Below are positions 16,569 to 26,420 of a DNA stretch of 59,665 bases, in pieces. Numbering within the stretch: position 1 is the first letter of the stretch; every line of letters starts with the position of its first letter. Below the pieces are notes generated by a model. It ran no database searches, was not told the origin of the DNA, and saw nothing but the letters and a program-made list of their open reading frames with translations. Where the stretch lies: positions 1 to 59,665 of the forward strand of contig NZ_FORN01000038.1 in the NCBI RefSeq assembly GCF_900114015.1, written 5' to 3'. The stretch is from Caulobacter sp. UNC279MFTsu5.1 (GTDB lineage: Bacteria; Pseudomonadota; Alphaproteobacteria; Caulobacterales; Caulobacteraceae). The translations under genes were made by a program, and so were the position numbers.

Positions 16569-17081
16569 ATGAGCAGCTTCATCGTTCGTCCCGCGACGCC
16601 CGACGACGCCGCCGCCGTCCTGGCGCTGCACCGCAAGGTCGCCGCCCAGCCCGGCGGTTTGGCCCGCCAGCCGGAAGAGGTGACGGCCGACTATGTGGCC
16701 CACGCCCTGGCGGCTTCGGCGAGCGGCGGCGTGAACCTGGTCGCGGTCGCCGCCGACGGGACGCTCTGCGGTGAGCTGCATGTCGAGCGAATGCAGATTG
16801 CGATCTTCGCCCACGTGCTGACCGACCTGACCGTGGCGGTCGATCCGGACTGGCAGGGCAGGGGCGTCGGCTCCGCCCTGTTCCATGCCCTGATCGACAC
16901 GGCCAGGACCATGACGCCGCCGGTAGGCCGGATCGAGCTGTGGACCGGCGCGGCCAATCTCGGCGCCCAGCGACTCTACGAGCGGCTGGGTTTCCGGATC
17001 GAAGGGCGGATGACCGGCCGGGGCCGTCTGCCCGACGGCACGGTCGACGACGACATCGTCATGGGTCTGCTGCTCGACTAA
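16569..17081 (+). CDS. GNAT-family N-acetyltransferase
   Basis: This 170-residue single-domain acetyltransferase starts two bases after the astB stop. The acetyl-CoA binding loop is visible in VDPDWQGRGVGSALFHAL, and the C-terminal part has GAQRLYERLGFRIEGR. It is the last gene of the arginine operon and converges on the LytTR gene, sharing the bases of the stop codon. The position suggests an acyltransfer role in amino-acid metabolism, but the substrate is not known. Confidence 0.85.
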   Translation: MSSFIVRPATPDDAAAVLALHRKVAAQPGGLARQPEEVTADYVAHALAASASGGVNLVAVAADGTLCGELHVERMQIAIFAHVLTDLTVAVDPDWQGRGVGSALFHALIDTARTMTPPVGRIELWTGAANLGAQRLYERLGFRIEGRMTGRGRLPDGTVDDDIVMGLLLD

Positions 17082-18004
17082 CCGCGCAGCGCCGCCAGGG
17101 CCTGGGGAAAGCGTCGCGACAGCGGCGCCTCGACCGCGCCGAGTTCGACCGCATAGTCGCCCGAGCCCTCGGGGCGCAGGCCGGTCACTCGGGTCGGATT
17201 GACCAGCCAGGAACGATGGGTGCGCAGGAAGCCGTGCTCGGCCATGCCGGCCTCCAGAGCGCCGAGCGACGAGCGCATCAGCGGCCGCCGGCCGTCGGCC
17301 AGCAGGAACTCGGCGTAGTTGCCGGCCGAGCGCACGGCCAGGATCTCGGACACGGGGACGCGGAGCAGCCGAGCGCCGTCGCGGATGTCGAAGCTGGCGA
17401 CGGCCGTCGTCGCCGTCTGGGCGTGGGCGGCGGCCTCGCGGGCGCTGCGCCTTAGCGACAGGTAGTAGATGATCGAGGCCAATCCGTAGGCCAACAGGTC
17501 CTTGCGGAACTCGTAGGGGAACTCCGTCGACAGCGGGCCGAACCGGTACGGACCGTCCATCACGGCCAGATAGGCCAGCTTGCGCAGAGCGACGAAGGCT
17601 GAGACGTGCAGCACCGAATAGAGCACGACCGCCACGAGGTGGACGGGCGCCGCCCGCCACCAGCGCGGCGAGACGCGCGTGGTCCACACCGCCACCGCCG
17701 CGGGGATCGCGAAGATCACCATCGTCACCAGGGCGCTGCTGGCTTCCCAGATCGTCGGCGCCAGCGTGCCGAGGCGCGGCGCGTCGTGGCGGACGGTCAG
17801 GACGTTGACCACGGCGACGCACGAGATCAGGCCCGCGCCCAGCAGCCAGGCGCGCCAGAGGCCCTGGCGCTCTTCGCCGCTGATCCCGAAAAGCGCGCCG
17901 CTGGTCCCCGGGTATTTTCCGCTCGTCCCTGCCGGCGGCCGCTGGTCCCCGGGCCCTTGGCCGCCCGCGGCGGTCCGGGTCACGACGTTCGCATCGTTTT
18001 TCAC
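17078..18004 (-). CDS. LytTR-domain transcriptional regulator with membrane segments
   Basis: This 308-residue protein has about four transmembrane helices (roughly residues 52-175) and a C-terminal LytTR DNA-binding domain. The domain is seen in VPVSEILAVRSAGNYAEFLL and GFLRTHRSWLVNPTRVTGL. It is probably a membrane-tethered regulator sensing something in or across the membrane. Its start is only 15 bases from the start of the divergent acyltransferase, so it is likely to control that gene. Codons for the N-terminus contain phased repeats (17899-17953). The ATG at 18004 is the only ATG before the first membrane helix; a later non-ATG start is possible. Confidence 0.82.
   Translation of the reverse strand: MKNDANVVTRTAAGGQGPGDQRPPAGTSGKYPGTSGALFGISGEERQGLWRAWLLGAGLISCVAVVNVLTVRHDAPRLGTLAPTIWEASSALVTMVIFAIPAAVAVWTTRVSPRWWRAAPVHLVAVVLYSVLHVSAFVALRKLAYLAVMDGPYRFGPLSTEFPYEFRKDLLAYGLASIIYYLSLRRSAREAAAHAQTATTAVASFDIRDGARLLRVPVSEILAVRSAGNYAEFLLADGRRPLMRSSLGALEAGMAEHGFLRTHRSWLVNPTRVTGLRPEGSGDYAVELGAVEAPLSRRFPQALAALRG
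17899..17953. repeat. Three repeats phased at about two helical turns (possible LytTR operator)
   Basis: The word cgctggtccccggg occurs at 17899 and 17940, with the variant cgctcgtccctgcc at 17920, giving spacings of 21 and 20 bases. LytTR regulators bind direct repeats spaced about two helical turns apart. The repeats lie inside the predicted start of the LytTR gene and encode GTSG-containing residues, so they may just be coding repeats. Confidence 0.4.
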
Positions 18005-18019
18005 GCCGGACGCCCTGTC

Positions 18020-19237
18020 ATGCCTTTGACCGCTTCAATCCCTGACCGCCGCTACGACCTCGATTGGATTCGGGTCGGCGCGTTCTTCCTGCTGATTCTG
18101 TATCACGTCGGCATGTTCTACGTGCCCTGGGAGTGGCACGTGAAGTCGCCGCATCCGGTCGAGGAGCTGGAACTGGCGATGTTTCTGACCAATCCCTGGC
18201 GCCTGACGCTGCTGTTCCTGGTTTCGGGCGCGGCGACCCGGTTCATGGCCGATAAGGTCACGGTCGGGAAACTGACCGGGGCGCGGATCGCCCGTCTGCT
18301 GCCGCCGTTGCTGTTCGCGATGTTGGTGATCGTGCCGCCGCAGTCCTACTACCAGATCGTAGAATACGCCGCAGCGCACGGGACGCCGGTGACCGCTTGG
18401 TCCTATGGCGACTTCTGGCTCAAATACGTCACAGGCTCCGGCCACTGGTGCTCGCCGGACGGCTGTCTGATCACGCCGACCTGGAACCACATGTGGTTCG
18501 TGGCCTACCTGCTGGTCTACACCCTGGTGCTGGCGGGGCTGCTGCTGATCTGGCGGCGGCTGGGCGATCATCTGCAGTCCGCCGCCGAGGCGGTGCTGCG
18601 GGGACCGGGCCTGATCCTGTGGCCGATCCTGTTCCTGGGTCTGCTGCGCGCCACCCTCTATCCGCGCTTCGGCGAGACCCACGCCCTGGTCGGCGACCAC
18701 TACGTGCACGCCGTGTCGTTCTCGGCCTTCCTGCTGGGGTTCGGCCTGGCCAAGTCGGAGGTGTTGCGCCAGCGCCTGATCTCAGCCCGCTGGCCGGCCC
18801 TGGGTCTGGCGATCGCCGGCTACCTGGGCTGGGCCACCTATGCCTACGTCTATCGCGGCGATACGCCGATCCCGCCGGAGTGGATGCGCCTGGTCATGCG
18901 CTTCGTCCACCCCACCGACGCCTGGTGCTCGATCGCCGCCATCCTCGGCTTCGGGGCCAGGCATCTGAACCGAGGCGGACCGGTCCTGCGCTACCTGACT
19001 CTGGGCGTGTTCCCGTTCTATCTGGTCCACCAGACCCTGATCGTGGTGATGGCCCACCATCTCGCCAAGCTGGGCCTGCCCCAGCCGCTGGAGGCGCTGA
19101 TCCTGATCGTCCTGACCTTCGCCGGCTGCTTCGCGACCTACGAGGTGGTGCGGCGCGTCCCTGGGGTGCGGATCCTGTTCGGCTTGAAAGGCGATCAGCC
19201 GCCCGCCGAGGCCAGCCGCCCGCCGGTCTTCGCATAG
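18020..19237 (+). CDS. Acyltransferase-3 / OpgC-like membrane protein
   Basis: This 405-residue polytopic protein starts with the acyltransferase-3 pattern YDLDWIRVGAFFLLILYHVG and has ten or so membrane helices. Conserved features include LFLVSGAATRF, TWNHMWFVAYLLVY and FPFYLVHQTLIVV. Relatives move acyl groups onto periplasmic glucans or surface sugars. The donor and acceptor are unknown here. The ATG at 18020 was chosen because the conserved N-terminus follows directly. The gene is divergent from the LytTR regulator, with 15 bases between the starts. Its 3' end overlaps the convergent phhA gene by 43 bases. Confidence 0.85.
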   Translation: MPLTASIPDRRYDLDWIRVGAFFLLILYHVGMFYVPWEWHVKSPHPVEELELAMFLTNPWRLTLLFLVSGAATRFMADKVTVGKLTGARIARLLPPLLFAMLVIVPPQSYYQIVEYAAAHGTPVTAWSYGDFWLKYVTGSGHWCSPDGCLITPTWNHMWFVAYLLVYTLVLAGLLLIWRRLGDHLQSAAEAVLRGPGLILWPILFLGLLRATLYPRFGETHALVGDHYVHAVSFSAFLLGFGLAKSEVLRQRLISARWPALGLAIAGYLGWATYAYVYRGDTPIPPEWMRLVMRFVHPTDAWCSIAAILGFGARHLNRGGPVLRYLTLGVFPFYLVHQTLIVVMAHHLAKLGLPQPLEALILIVLTFAGCFATYEVVRRVPGVRILFGLKGDQPPAEASRPPVFA

Positions 19238-20076
19238 GCCTGAGTGCCGATGGTGATCACCCGGTCGGCGCCGGTGATCTCGGCGATGCCGAGGTCGCTG
19301 GCGCCGGCCAGGCGGTCGTACAGCGGCCCAAAGTCGCGCAGGGTCACCTCCTGCAGGGTCTGGATCGAGGGGATGACGAAATAGACCTGCTGGAAGTCGT
19401 CGATCCGGTAGGGTGTGCGCATCACCCGCTCCAGGTCGAAGCCGATGCGGTTGGGGGAGGGGGCGTCGAGCGCGAAGATCGACTCGGCGTGCGAGGAGAC
19501 GATGCCGGCCCCGTAGATCCGCAGACCTTCCGGGGTCTCCATCAGGCCGAACTCGACCGTGTACCAGTAGAGCCGGGCCAGGTTGGCCAGCCGCCCCAGC
19601 TCCAGGGCCCGCTGGCCGCCGCGGCCGTAGGCCTGCATGTAGTCGGCGAACGTCGGGTCGGTCAGCATCGGCACGTGGCCGAAGACGTCGTGGAAGACGT
19701 CCGGTTCCTGCAGGTAGTCCAGCTCGTGCGGCTTGCGGATGAACTGGCCGGCCGGAAAACGGCGGTTGGCCAGGTGGTCGAAGAACACGTCGTCGGGCAC
19801 CAGGCCCGGCACGGCCACCACGCTCCAGCCGGTCAGGCGCTGGAGTTCCTCGTTGATCCGCTTGAAGTCAGGAATGCCCGAGCGGTGCAGATCCAGGGCG
19901 TCGAGCCCGCGCAGGAAGGCGTCGCAGGCCCGGCCTGGCAGCAGGGCGGTCTGCCGCTCGTAGAGGGTCATCCAGACGTCGTGTTCGGCTTGGGCGTAGC
20001 TTTCCCAGCCCTGGTCGATCGTCCAATCGGCGGCCGCGCCGGGCGGCGGGCCGCTGCTAAAACCGTCTGCGCTCAT
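19195..20076 (-). CDS. phhA: Phenylalanine-4-hydroxylase
   Basis: This 293-residue monomeric bacterial enzyme converts phenylalanine to tyrosine using pterin, iron and oxygen. The iron ligands are visible: two His in DVFHDVFGHVPML and Glu in LYWYTVEFGLM. The pterin-binding region and AGIVSSHAESIFAL are typical. No regulatory ACT domain is present, as usual for bacterial forms. The last 43 bases overlap the convergent acyltransferase gene. Confidence 0.94.
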   Translation of the reverse strand: MSADGFSSGPPPGAAADWTIDQGWESYAQAEHDVWMTLYERQTALLPGRACDAFLRGLDALDLHRSGIPDFKRINEELQRLTGWSVVAVPGLVPDDVFFDHLANRRFPAGQFIRKPHELDYLQEPDVFHDVFGHVPMLTDPTFADYMQAYGRGGQRALELGRLANLARLYWYTVEFGLMETPEGLRIYGAGIVSSHAESIFALDAPSPNRIGFDLERVMRTPYRIDDFQQVYFVIPSIQTLQEVTLRDFGPLYDRLAGASDLGIAEITGADRVITIGTQAYAKTGGRLASAGG

Positions 20077-20157
20077 GAAACGACGTTACGCCCGGTTCGC
20101 AGCAAATTCCGTTCGGATTTTGCGTGAGAACCGGGGTCGTTCGCAGAGAGCTTGCGC

Positions 20158-20487
20158 CTAGTGCGAGATCCGGGGGCGAAGCTTGTAGGCACCGTGATCG
20201 AAGCTCTCGAAGATCACCGCCGTCTGCGGGTGCCCCACCGGCTCGCCGCTCTCGTCGGCCAGCAGGTTCTGCTCGGAGACGTAGGCGACATAGGTGTTGT
20301 CGTCGTTCTCGGCCAGCAGGTGGTAGAACGGCTGGTCCTTGGTCGGCCGGATGTCCTCGGGAATGGAGTTCCACCATTCCTCGGTGTTGGCGAAAACGGG
20401 GTCGACGTCGAACACCACGCCCCGGAAGGGGAAGATCCGGTGCTTGACCACCTGGCCGATCGCGAATTTGGCGAGTCTCGAATTCAT
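20158..20487 (-). CDS. hspQ: Heat shock protein HspQ
   Basis: This 109-residue protein matches the HspQ/YccV hemimethylated-DNA-binding-like family, with KFAIGQVVKHRIFPFRGVVF at the start and QPFYHLLAEND and TYVAYVSEQNLL in the middle. In enterobacteria HspQ modulates Lon-dependent proteolysis and DnaA level. It sits 81 bases upstream of phhA on the same strand. The 160 bases before its start also serve the divergent ppx gene. Confidence 0.9.
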   Translation of the reverse strand: MNSRLAKFAIGQVVKHRIFPFRGVVFDVDPVFANTEEWWNSIPEDIRPTKDQPFYHLLAENDDNTYVAYVSEQNLLADESGEPVGHPQTAVIFESFDHGAYKLRPRISH

Positions 20488-20603
20488 GTCGACCAGCCTA
20501 CACGAGTCTCCTGACTAGAACCTGAACGTAGACTTCCGTCATCGGATAACAAGGCAAGGCCTTCCGGCGCGGGAATCTCGCCGCTATGCTCGCTTCCGAA
20601 GTG

Positions 20604-20626
20604 AGGCGGTTCGATATGAATCGCCT
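20604..20626 (+). promoter_or_regulatory. Stem-loop in the leader of ppx/gppA
   Basis: Arms aggcggttc (20604-20612) and gaatcgcct (20618-20626) pair over nine bases with one G-T pair around the loop gatat. It ends 21 bases before the start codon. It could affect translation or be an operator; no function is known. Confidence 0.4.
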
Positions 20627-20647
20627 GCGAGACAAGGTGGAACGACC

Positions 20648-21775
20648 ATGTCGGAGGCGCCGCGAGCGCCCGGCGCGCCTCAGCCCGCGGGCTCTGGCCG
20701 GCGCCGGCCATCGGGCGAGCAGTCGTGCTATGCGGCGCTCGACCTGGGTACGAACAACTGTCGCTTGCTGGTGGCGACCCCTTCGCCGCGGGGCTTTCGC
20801 GTCGTCGAGGCCTATTCCCGGATCGTGCGGCTGGGCGAGGGTCTCTCCCAGACGGGCCAGCTTTCGGACGAAGCCATGGACCGCTCCATGGCGGCCTTGA
20901 AGGTCTGCGCCGAGAAGATCCGCCGTCGCAAGGTGGTGCGGGTGAAGGCCGTGGCCACCCAGGCCTGCCGGGGTGCGGCCAATGGTCCCGATTTCGTGCG
21001 CCGCGTGGCCGAGGAGACCGGCCTGCGGCTGCAGATCATCACCCCGAAGGAAGAGGCTCAGCTGTCGGTGGCCGGCTGCATGAGCCTGTTCGACCGCGCG
21101 GCGGAGGCCGCCCTGGTGGTCGACGTCGGCGGCGGCTCGACCGAGCTGTCGTGGGTGGATCTCAAGGGCGGCGGACTGGACAGCAAGCCGCGCCAGTTCG
21201 CGGCCTGGAAGCTGCCGATCAAGGCCTGGCTGTCGATCCCGATCGGCGTGGTCACCCTGGCCGAACGCTTTCCCGAGGGCGAGCGGGCGGAGGAGGGGTG
21301 GTTCCGGGCCATGGTCGACGCGGTCAAGGCACGGATCGAGGCCTTCCCGCACGCCGAGCCGATGCGGCGATTGTTCGAGAACGGCCGGGCCCACATGGTC
21401 GGCACGTCGGGCGCGATTACCAGTCTGGCCGGCCTGCATCTGGGCCTGTCGCGCTATGATCGCAACATCGTCGATGGCCTGTGGATGCAGCGGCACGAGT
21501 GCGAGGCGGCCGCCGACCGGCTGTTGACCCTGACCGCCCGGGAGCGGGCCCTGGAGCCTTGCATCGGCGCCGATCGGGCCGACCTGGTGCTGGCCGGGGC
21601 GGCGATCCTGCAGGCCGTCCAGGAGCTTTGGCCGTGTTCGCGCGTGCGCGTCGCCGATCGGGGGCTTAGAGAGGGTCTCCTGATGTCCTTGATGTCCGAT
21701 CAGCAGAAGAAGCCGCGCCGGCGTCGGCGAGGCGGCTCTGGTCGGTCGTCTCGCCCCGCAACGGTGAACGCATGA
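20648..21775 (+). CDS. Exopolyphosphatase/guanosine pentaphosphatase-family protein (Ppx/GppA)
   Basis: This 375-residue member of the ASKHA ATPase-fold family has the phosphate motif AALDLGTNNCRLLVA after a disordered Pro/Arg-rich start, and the second glycine-rich motif VVDVGGGSTELSW. At about 375 residues it is the short form, lacking the C-terminal HD-like domain of E. coli Ppx. It should hydrolyse polyphosphate or pppGpp. A short basic C-terminal tail (KKPRRRRRGG) follows the domain. Its stop overlaps the rlmE start by ATGA, indicating coupling. Confidence 0.88.
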   Translation: MSEAPRAPGAPQPAGSGRRRPSGEQSCYAALDLGTNNCRLLVATPSPRGFRVVEAYSRIVRLGEGLSQTGQLSDEAMDRSMAALKVCAEKIRRRKVVRVKAVATQACRGAANGPDFVRRVAEETGLRLQIITPKEEAQLSVAGCMSLFDRAAEAALVVDVGGGSTELSWVDLKGGGLDSKPRQFAAWKLPIKAWLSIPIGVVTLAERFPEGERAEEGWFRAMVDAVKARIEAFPHAEPMRRLFENGRAHMVGTSGAITSLAGLHLGLSRYDRNIVDGLWMQRHECEAAADRLLTLTARERALEPCIGADRADLVLAGAAILQAVQELWPCSRVRVADRGLREGLLMSLMSDQQKKPRRRRRGGSGRSSRPATVNA

Positions 21776-22479
21776 ACGACGAACCTCCCCGCAAGCGCAT
21801 GGTCAAGCCGCCGGCCGGCGGCAATGAGAGCGGCCGCGCCAAGCCGGCTCGACTGAAGACCGCGTTCGGCCGCACGCCCTCACAGCAGGCCTGGCTGGAA
21901 CGCCAGATCAACGACCCGTTCTCGGCCAAGGCCCGCGCCCTGGGCTACCGCAGTCGCGCGGCCTTCAAGATCAGCGAGATCGACGACAAGCACCGGTTCT
22001 TTAGGAAGGGCGCGAGGGTCATCGACCTGGGCTGCGCGCCGGGCGGCTGGCTGCAGATCGCCACCGAACGCGGCGTGACCGACATTGTCGGGGTCGACTT
22101 GCTGCCGGTCGACCCCGTCGCGCCGGCTCACATCCTAGAGATGGACTTCACCGACCCTGCCTGTCCGCCGAAGATGCTGGAACTGCTGGGCGGCGCGCCG
22201 GATCTGGTGATGTCGGACATGGCCCCCAACACCGTCGGTCACCGCGAGACCGATCACCTGCGGATCGTCGGCCTAATCGAGATCGGCGCCGACTTCGCCA
22301 TCGAAGTGCTCAAGCCGGGCGGCGCCTTCGTGGCCAAGGCCTTCCAGGGCGGCGAGACGGCGGCGGTGATCGCCCAGCTGAAGAAGCATTTCGACAAGGT
22401 CGTCCACTTCAAGCCCAAGGCCAGCCGCAGCGACAGCTCCGAGGTCTTCCTAGTGGCGACGGGGTTCAAGGGGCGGTAG
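21772..22479 (+). CDS. rlmE: 23S rRNA (uridine-2'-O)-methyltransferase RlmE (FtsJ/RrmJ)
   Basis: This 235-residue enzyme methylates U2552 of 23S rRNA. The Rossmann motif VIDLGCAPGGWLQIA is clear. The K-D-K-E catalytic set is visible as SRAAFKI, MSDMAPN, FVAKAFQGG and SSEVFLVATGF. A basic N-terminal extension of about 35 residues precedes the domain. It is coupled to the ppx/gppA gene upstream, a pairing common in alphaproteobacteria. Confidence 0.94.
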   Translation: MNDEPPRKRMVKPPAGGNESGRAKPARLKTAFGRTPSQQAWLERQINDPFSAKARALGYRSRAAFKISEIDDKHRFFRKGARVIDLGCAPGGWLQIATERGVTDIVGVDLLPVDPVAPAHILEMDFTDPACPPKMLELLGGAPDLVMSDMAPNTVGHRETDHLRIVGLIEIGADFAIEVLKPGGAFVAKAFQGGETAAVIAQLKKHFDKVVHFKPKASRSDSSEVFLVATGFKGR

Positions 22480-22494
22480 TGGGCATGGAAAAGC

Positions 22495-22508
22495 GCATCA
22501 CTTGATGC
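22495..22508. promoter_or_regulatory. Palindromic operator of the toxin-antitoxin pair
   Basis: The sequence gcatcacttgatgc is a perfect inverted repeat (gcatca and tgatgc, two-base spacer) 27 bases before the antitoxin start. The hexamer tatctt at 22509-22514 follows it directly and could be the -10 box. Type II antitoxins usually repress their own promoter at such sites. Confidence 0.6.
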
Positions 22509-22534
22509 TATCTTTCGTGCGATCGGAGTAAGCC

Positions 22535-22732
22535 ATGCGCACGACCCTGGCCTTGGATGACGCTCTTCTGGAACGCGCCGGCGACCTGACCGGCATCACG
22601 GAAAAATCGGCGTTGGTCCGCGAAGCCCTGAAGGCGTTGATCGAGCGGGAAAGCGCGCGTCGGTTGGCCTTGCTCGGCGGAAGTCAGCCTGACCTCGCCG
22701 TCGCGTCGCGCCGTCGTCCCGAACCGGCGTGA
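22535..22732 (+). CDS. vapB: VapB-type antitoxin
   Basis: This 65-residue protein begins MRTTLALDDALLERAGDLTG, the pattern of ribbon-helix-helix VapB antitoxins (DUF2191-type), followed by the helix SALVREALKALIERE. The N-terminal part should bind the upstream palindrome, and the C-terminal tail should wrap the toxin. The stop overlaps the toxin start as GTGA, giving the coupled order antitoxin-toxin. Confidence 0.85.
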   Translation: MRTTLALDDALLERAGDLTGITEKSALVREALKALIERESARRLALLGGSQPDLAVASRRRPEPA

Positions 22733-23091
22733 TCCTCGCCGACACCTCCGTTTGGGTGGCGCACCTTCGTGCCCGCGACGAGCGCCTCGTCGATCTGCTT
22801 CAGCAAGGCCAGATTCTGGTCCATCCGTTCGTGGTGGGCGAATTGGCGCTTGGCAATCTTCGTGAGCGGCGCGTCATGCTCGATGCTTTGGCTCAGATGC
22901 CGGCCGCTGTCCTGGCGCGGGACGAGGAGGTCCTGTTCCTCATCGAGGGGCGTCGGCTCTACGGTTTGGGCGTGGGTTATATCGACGCCCATCTGCTGGC
23001 CAGCGCCATGCTGACGGCGGGAGCCAGGCTTTGGACCCTTGACCAGCGCCTGGACATGGTCGCGGTCAAGCTAGGCGTCGCGTCCAGGTGA
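22729..23091 (+). CDS. vapC: VapC-type PIN-domain ribonuclease toxin
   Basis: This 120-residue protein is a PIN-domain endoribonuclease. The acidic metal-binding residues are in MILADTSVWV (Asp5), VVGELALGNL (Glu), GVGYIDAHLLASA (Asp) and LWTLDQRLD (Asp). VapC toxins cut initiator tRNA or rRNA when the antitoxin is lost. The start is a GTG at 22729, within the antitoxin stop. The pair sits between rlmE and guaB, both housekeeping genes, which suggests insertion of a small addiction module. Confidence 0.88.
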   Translation: MILADTSVWVAHLRARDERLVDLLQQGQILVHPFVVGELALGNLRERRVMLDALAQMPAAVLARDEEVLFLIEGRRLYGLGVGYIDAHLLASAMLTAGARLWTLDQRLDMVAVKLGVASR

Positions 23092-23180
23092 TTTGGCGAT
23101 CGATCGTCGCTCGCGACTTCCCTTGGCCAATTCATCCCTATTTATGCCGCCAAGCGGGTCGACACGGACGAGCTCCATAG

Positions 23181-24674
<1,494 letters not shown>

Positions 24675-24684
24675 ACCGGTGCGG

Positions 24685-25074
24685 ATGGCCCTCGAACTTC
24701 AGATGCTAGGCTTGGCCGTCGTGATCGGCCTGGTCCACCTGCTCTGGGCGGCCGCGGCCGCCCAGCCGCAGCGCGGCCTGAAGTGGAACGTGGGCCCTCG
24801 CGACACGCCGGTGGTGCTGACGGGCATGGCGGGGCGCCTCGAACGCGCCTTCGCCAATTTCCGCGAGACCTTCCCGTTCTTCGCCGCCGCTGTGCTGGTC
24901 GCCTATCTGGGCGGCCGGCTCGGCATGCTCTCGGCCCATGGCGCGGTGCTCTATGTCGGGGCGCGGACGATCTACATCCTTCTCTACGCCTTCGGCGTAC
25001 CGGTCGCCCGGTCGCTGGTATGGCTGGCCTCCCTGATCGGCATCGGCCTGATCCTGGCGGCCCTGGTGATCTGA
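24685..25074 (+). CDS. MAPEG-family membrane protein
   Basis: This protein of about 129 residues has four predicted membrane helices. It shows the MAPEG pattern, with GLKWNVGPRD, RLERAFANFRETFPFFAAAVLV and YVGARTIYILLYAFGVPVARS. Eukaryotic relatives are glutathione-dependent membrane enzymes, but the bacterial role is unknown. A GTG at 24679 could add two residues. It starts ten bases after guaB and ends just before the methyltransferase gene, so it is probably in the same operon. Confidence 0.85.
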   Translation: MALELQMLGLAVVIGLVHLLWAAAAAQPQRGLKWNVGPRDTPVVLTGMAGRLERAFANFRETFPFFAAAVLVAYLGGRLGMLSAHGAVLYVGARTIYILLYAFGVPVARSLVWLASLIGIGLILAALVI

Positions 25075-25082
25075 AAGCAAAA

Positions 25083-26363
25083 ATGCGCGACGGCGGCAGA
25101 CTAGCAGCGGCGATCGAGGTCCTCACCGAGATCGAGACGCGTCATTTCCCCGTACGGATGGCGCTGAAGCGCTGGGGCGAGAGCGCCCGTTACGCGGGCT
25201 CCAAGGATCGCGCCTTCGTCTCGGGCCTGGCGCTGGACGCCTTGCGCCGCAAGCGCTCGCTGGGCTGGATGATGGGTGACGACAGCCCGCGCGGCGTGGT
25301 GCTGGGCGTGCTGGCCCACGACTGGAAATGGCCGGTCGAGCGCATCGCTGAGGCGGCCGGCGAGGAACATGGGCCCGGCGCCCTGACCGATGCCGAGCGC
25401 GAGCGCATCGGTTCGCCACGATCCATGGCGGACGCTCCGGCCGCCGTGGCCGGCGACTACGCCGACTGGATGGAGCCTTCCCTGGCGCGGGCTCTGGGCG
25501 ATGACCGCGCCGCCGAGATGGCCGCGCTCGCCGAGCGGGCGCCGGTCGACCTGCGCATCAATCTGCTGAAGACGGACGTCGAGCGCGGCGCCAAGGCCGT
25601 AGCCCTGATCGGGGCAGAGCCGGCGGGCGTGCTGGACACGGCCTTCCGCATCCCCGCGCCGGGCGCGGCCGACCGCACGCCCTCGGTCGAGGCCGTGCCG
25701 GCCTTTTCCAAGGGCTGGTTCGAGGTCCAGGATCTCGGCTCGCAGATCGCCGCGGCCGTGGCCGGCGACGTCAAGGGCAAGCAGGTGCTCGACTTCTGCG
25801 CCGGGGGCGGAGGCAAGACCCTGGCCCTGGCCGCCGCCATGGACAATCGCGGCCAGATCTACGCCCACGACAGTGACGCCCGCCGCCTGGCCGACACCAT
25901 CCGTCGCGGCCAGCGGGCCGGCGTCCGCAACCTGCAGATCCGTTCGCCGATCGAGGGCGAGCCGCTGAAGGGTCTGGAGGGCAAGCTGGACCTGGTGTTC
26001 GTTGACGCCCCCTGCACCGGTTCGGGCACCTGGCGCCGCCATCCCGACGCCAAGTGGCGCCTGTCGCCCGACCAGTTGGCCAAGCGCCAGATCGAGCAGG
26101 ACGCGGTCCTGGCCGACGCTTCCGACTTCGTGAAACCGGGCGGCCGCCTGATCTACGTCACCTGCTCGTTGCTGGCCGAGGAGAACGAGGACCGCGTGGC
26201 GGCCTTCGTCGAGCGCCATCCGGGCTTCTCGGTGAAGCCCGTCACCCTGGCCGGCGTCGAACAGTATCTCACGCCGGAAGGCTATCTGCGCCTGACCCCC
26301 CATCGCGCCGGAACCGACGGCTTCTTCGCCGCCGTGATCGAGCGCGGGTCCTACGCGCCCTAA
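25083..26363 (+). CDS. RsmB/NOP2-type rRNA (cytosine-5)-methyltransferase
   Basis: This 426-residue protein has an N-terminal NusB-like helical region (about 1-130) and a C-terminal methyltransferase domain. The SAM motif is VLDFCAGGGGKTLALAAAM. The two cysteines of the family are in VFVDAPCTGSGTWRRHPD and LIYVTCSLLAEENED. It methylates cytosine C5 in rRNA, probably 16S. The start ATG at 25083 follows the MAPEG stop by eight bases. The exact target position cannot be told, so no symbol is given. Confidence 0.9.
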   Translation: MRDGGRLAAAIEVLTEIETRHFPVRMALKRWGESARYAGSKDRAFVSGLALDALRRKRSLGWMMGDDSPRGVVLGVLAHDWKWPVERIAEAAGEEHGPGALTDAERERIGSPRSMADAPAAVAGDYADWMEPSLARALGDDRAAEMAALAERAPVDLRINLLKTDVERGAKAVALIGAEPAGVLDTAFRIPAPGAADRTPSVEAVPAFSKGWFEVQDLGSQIAAAVAGDVKGKQVLDFCAGGGGKTLALAAAMDNRGQIYAHDSDARRLADTIRRGQRAGVRNLQIRSPIEGEPLKGLEGKLDLVFVDAPCTGSGTWRRHPDAKWRLSPDQLAKRQIEQDAVLADASDFVKPGGRLIYVTCSLLAEENEDRVAAFVERHPGFSVKPVTLAGVEQYLTPEGYLRLTPHRAGTDGFFAAVIERGSYAP

Positions 26364-26420
26364 GACATCCGCCCCGCGAGGGGATCGAAACCGAAACGAC
26401 ACGCTGGAGAGCCTCTACCG

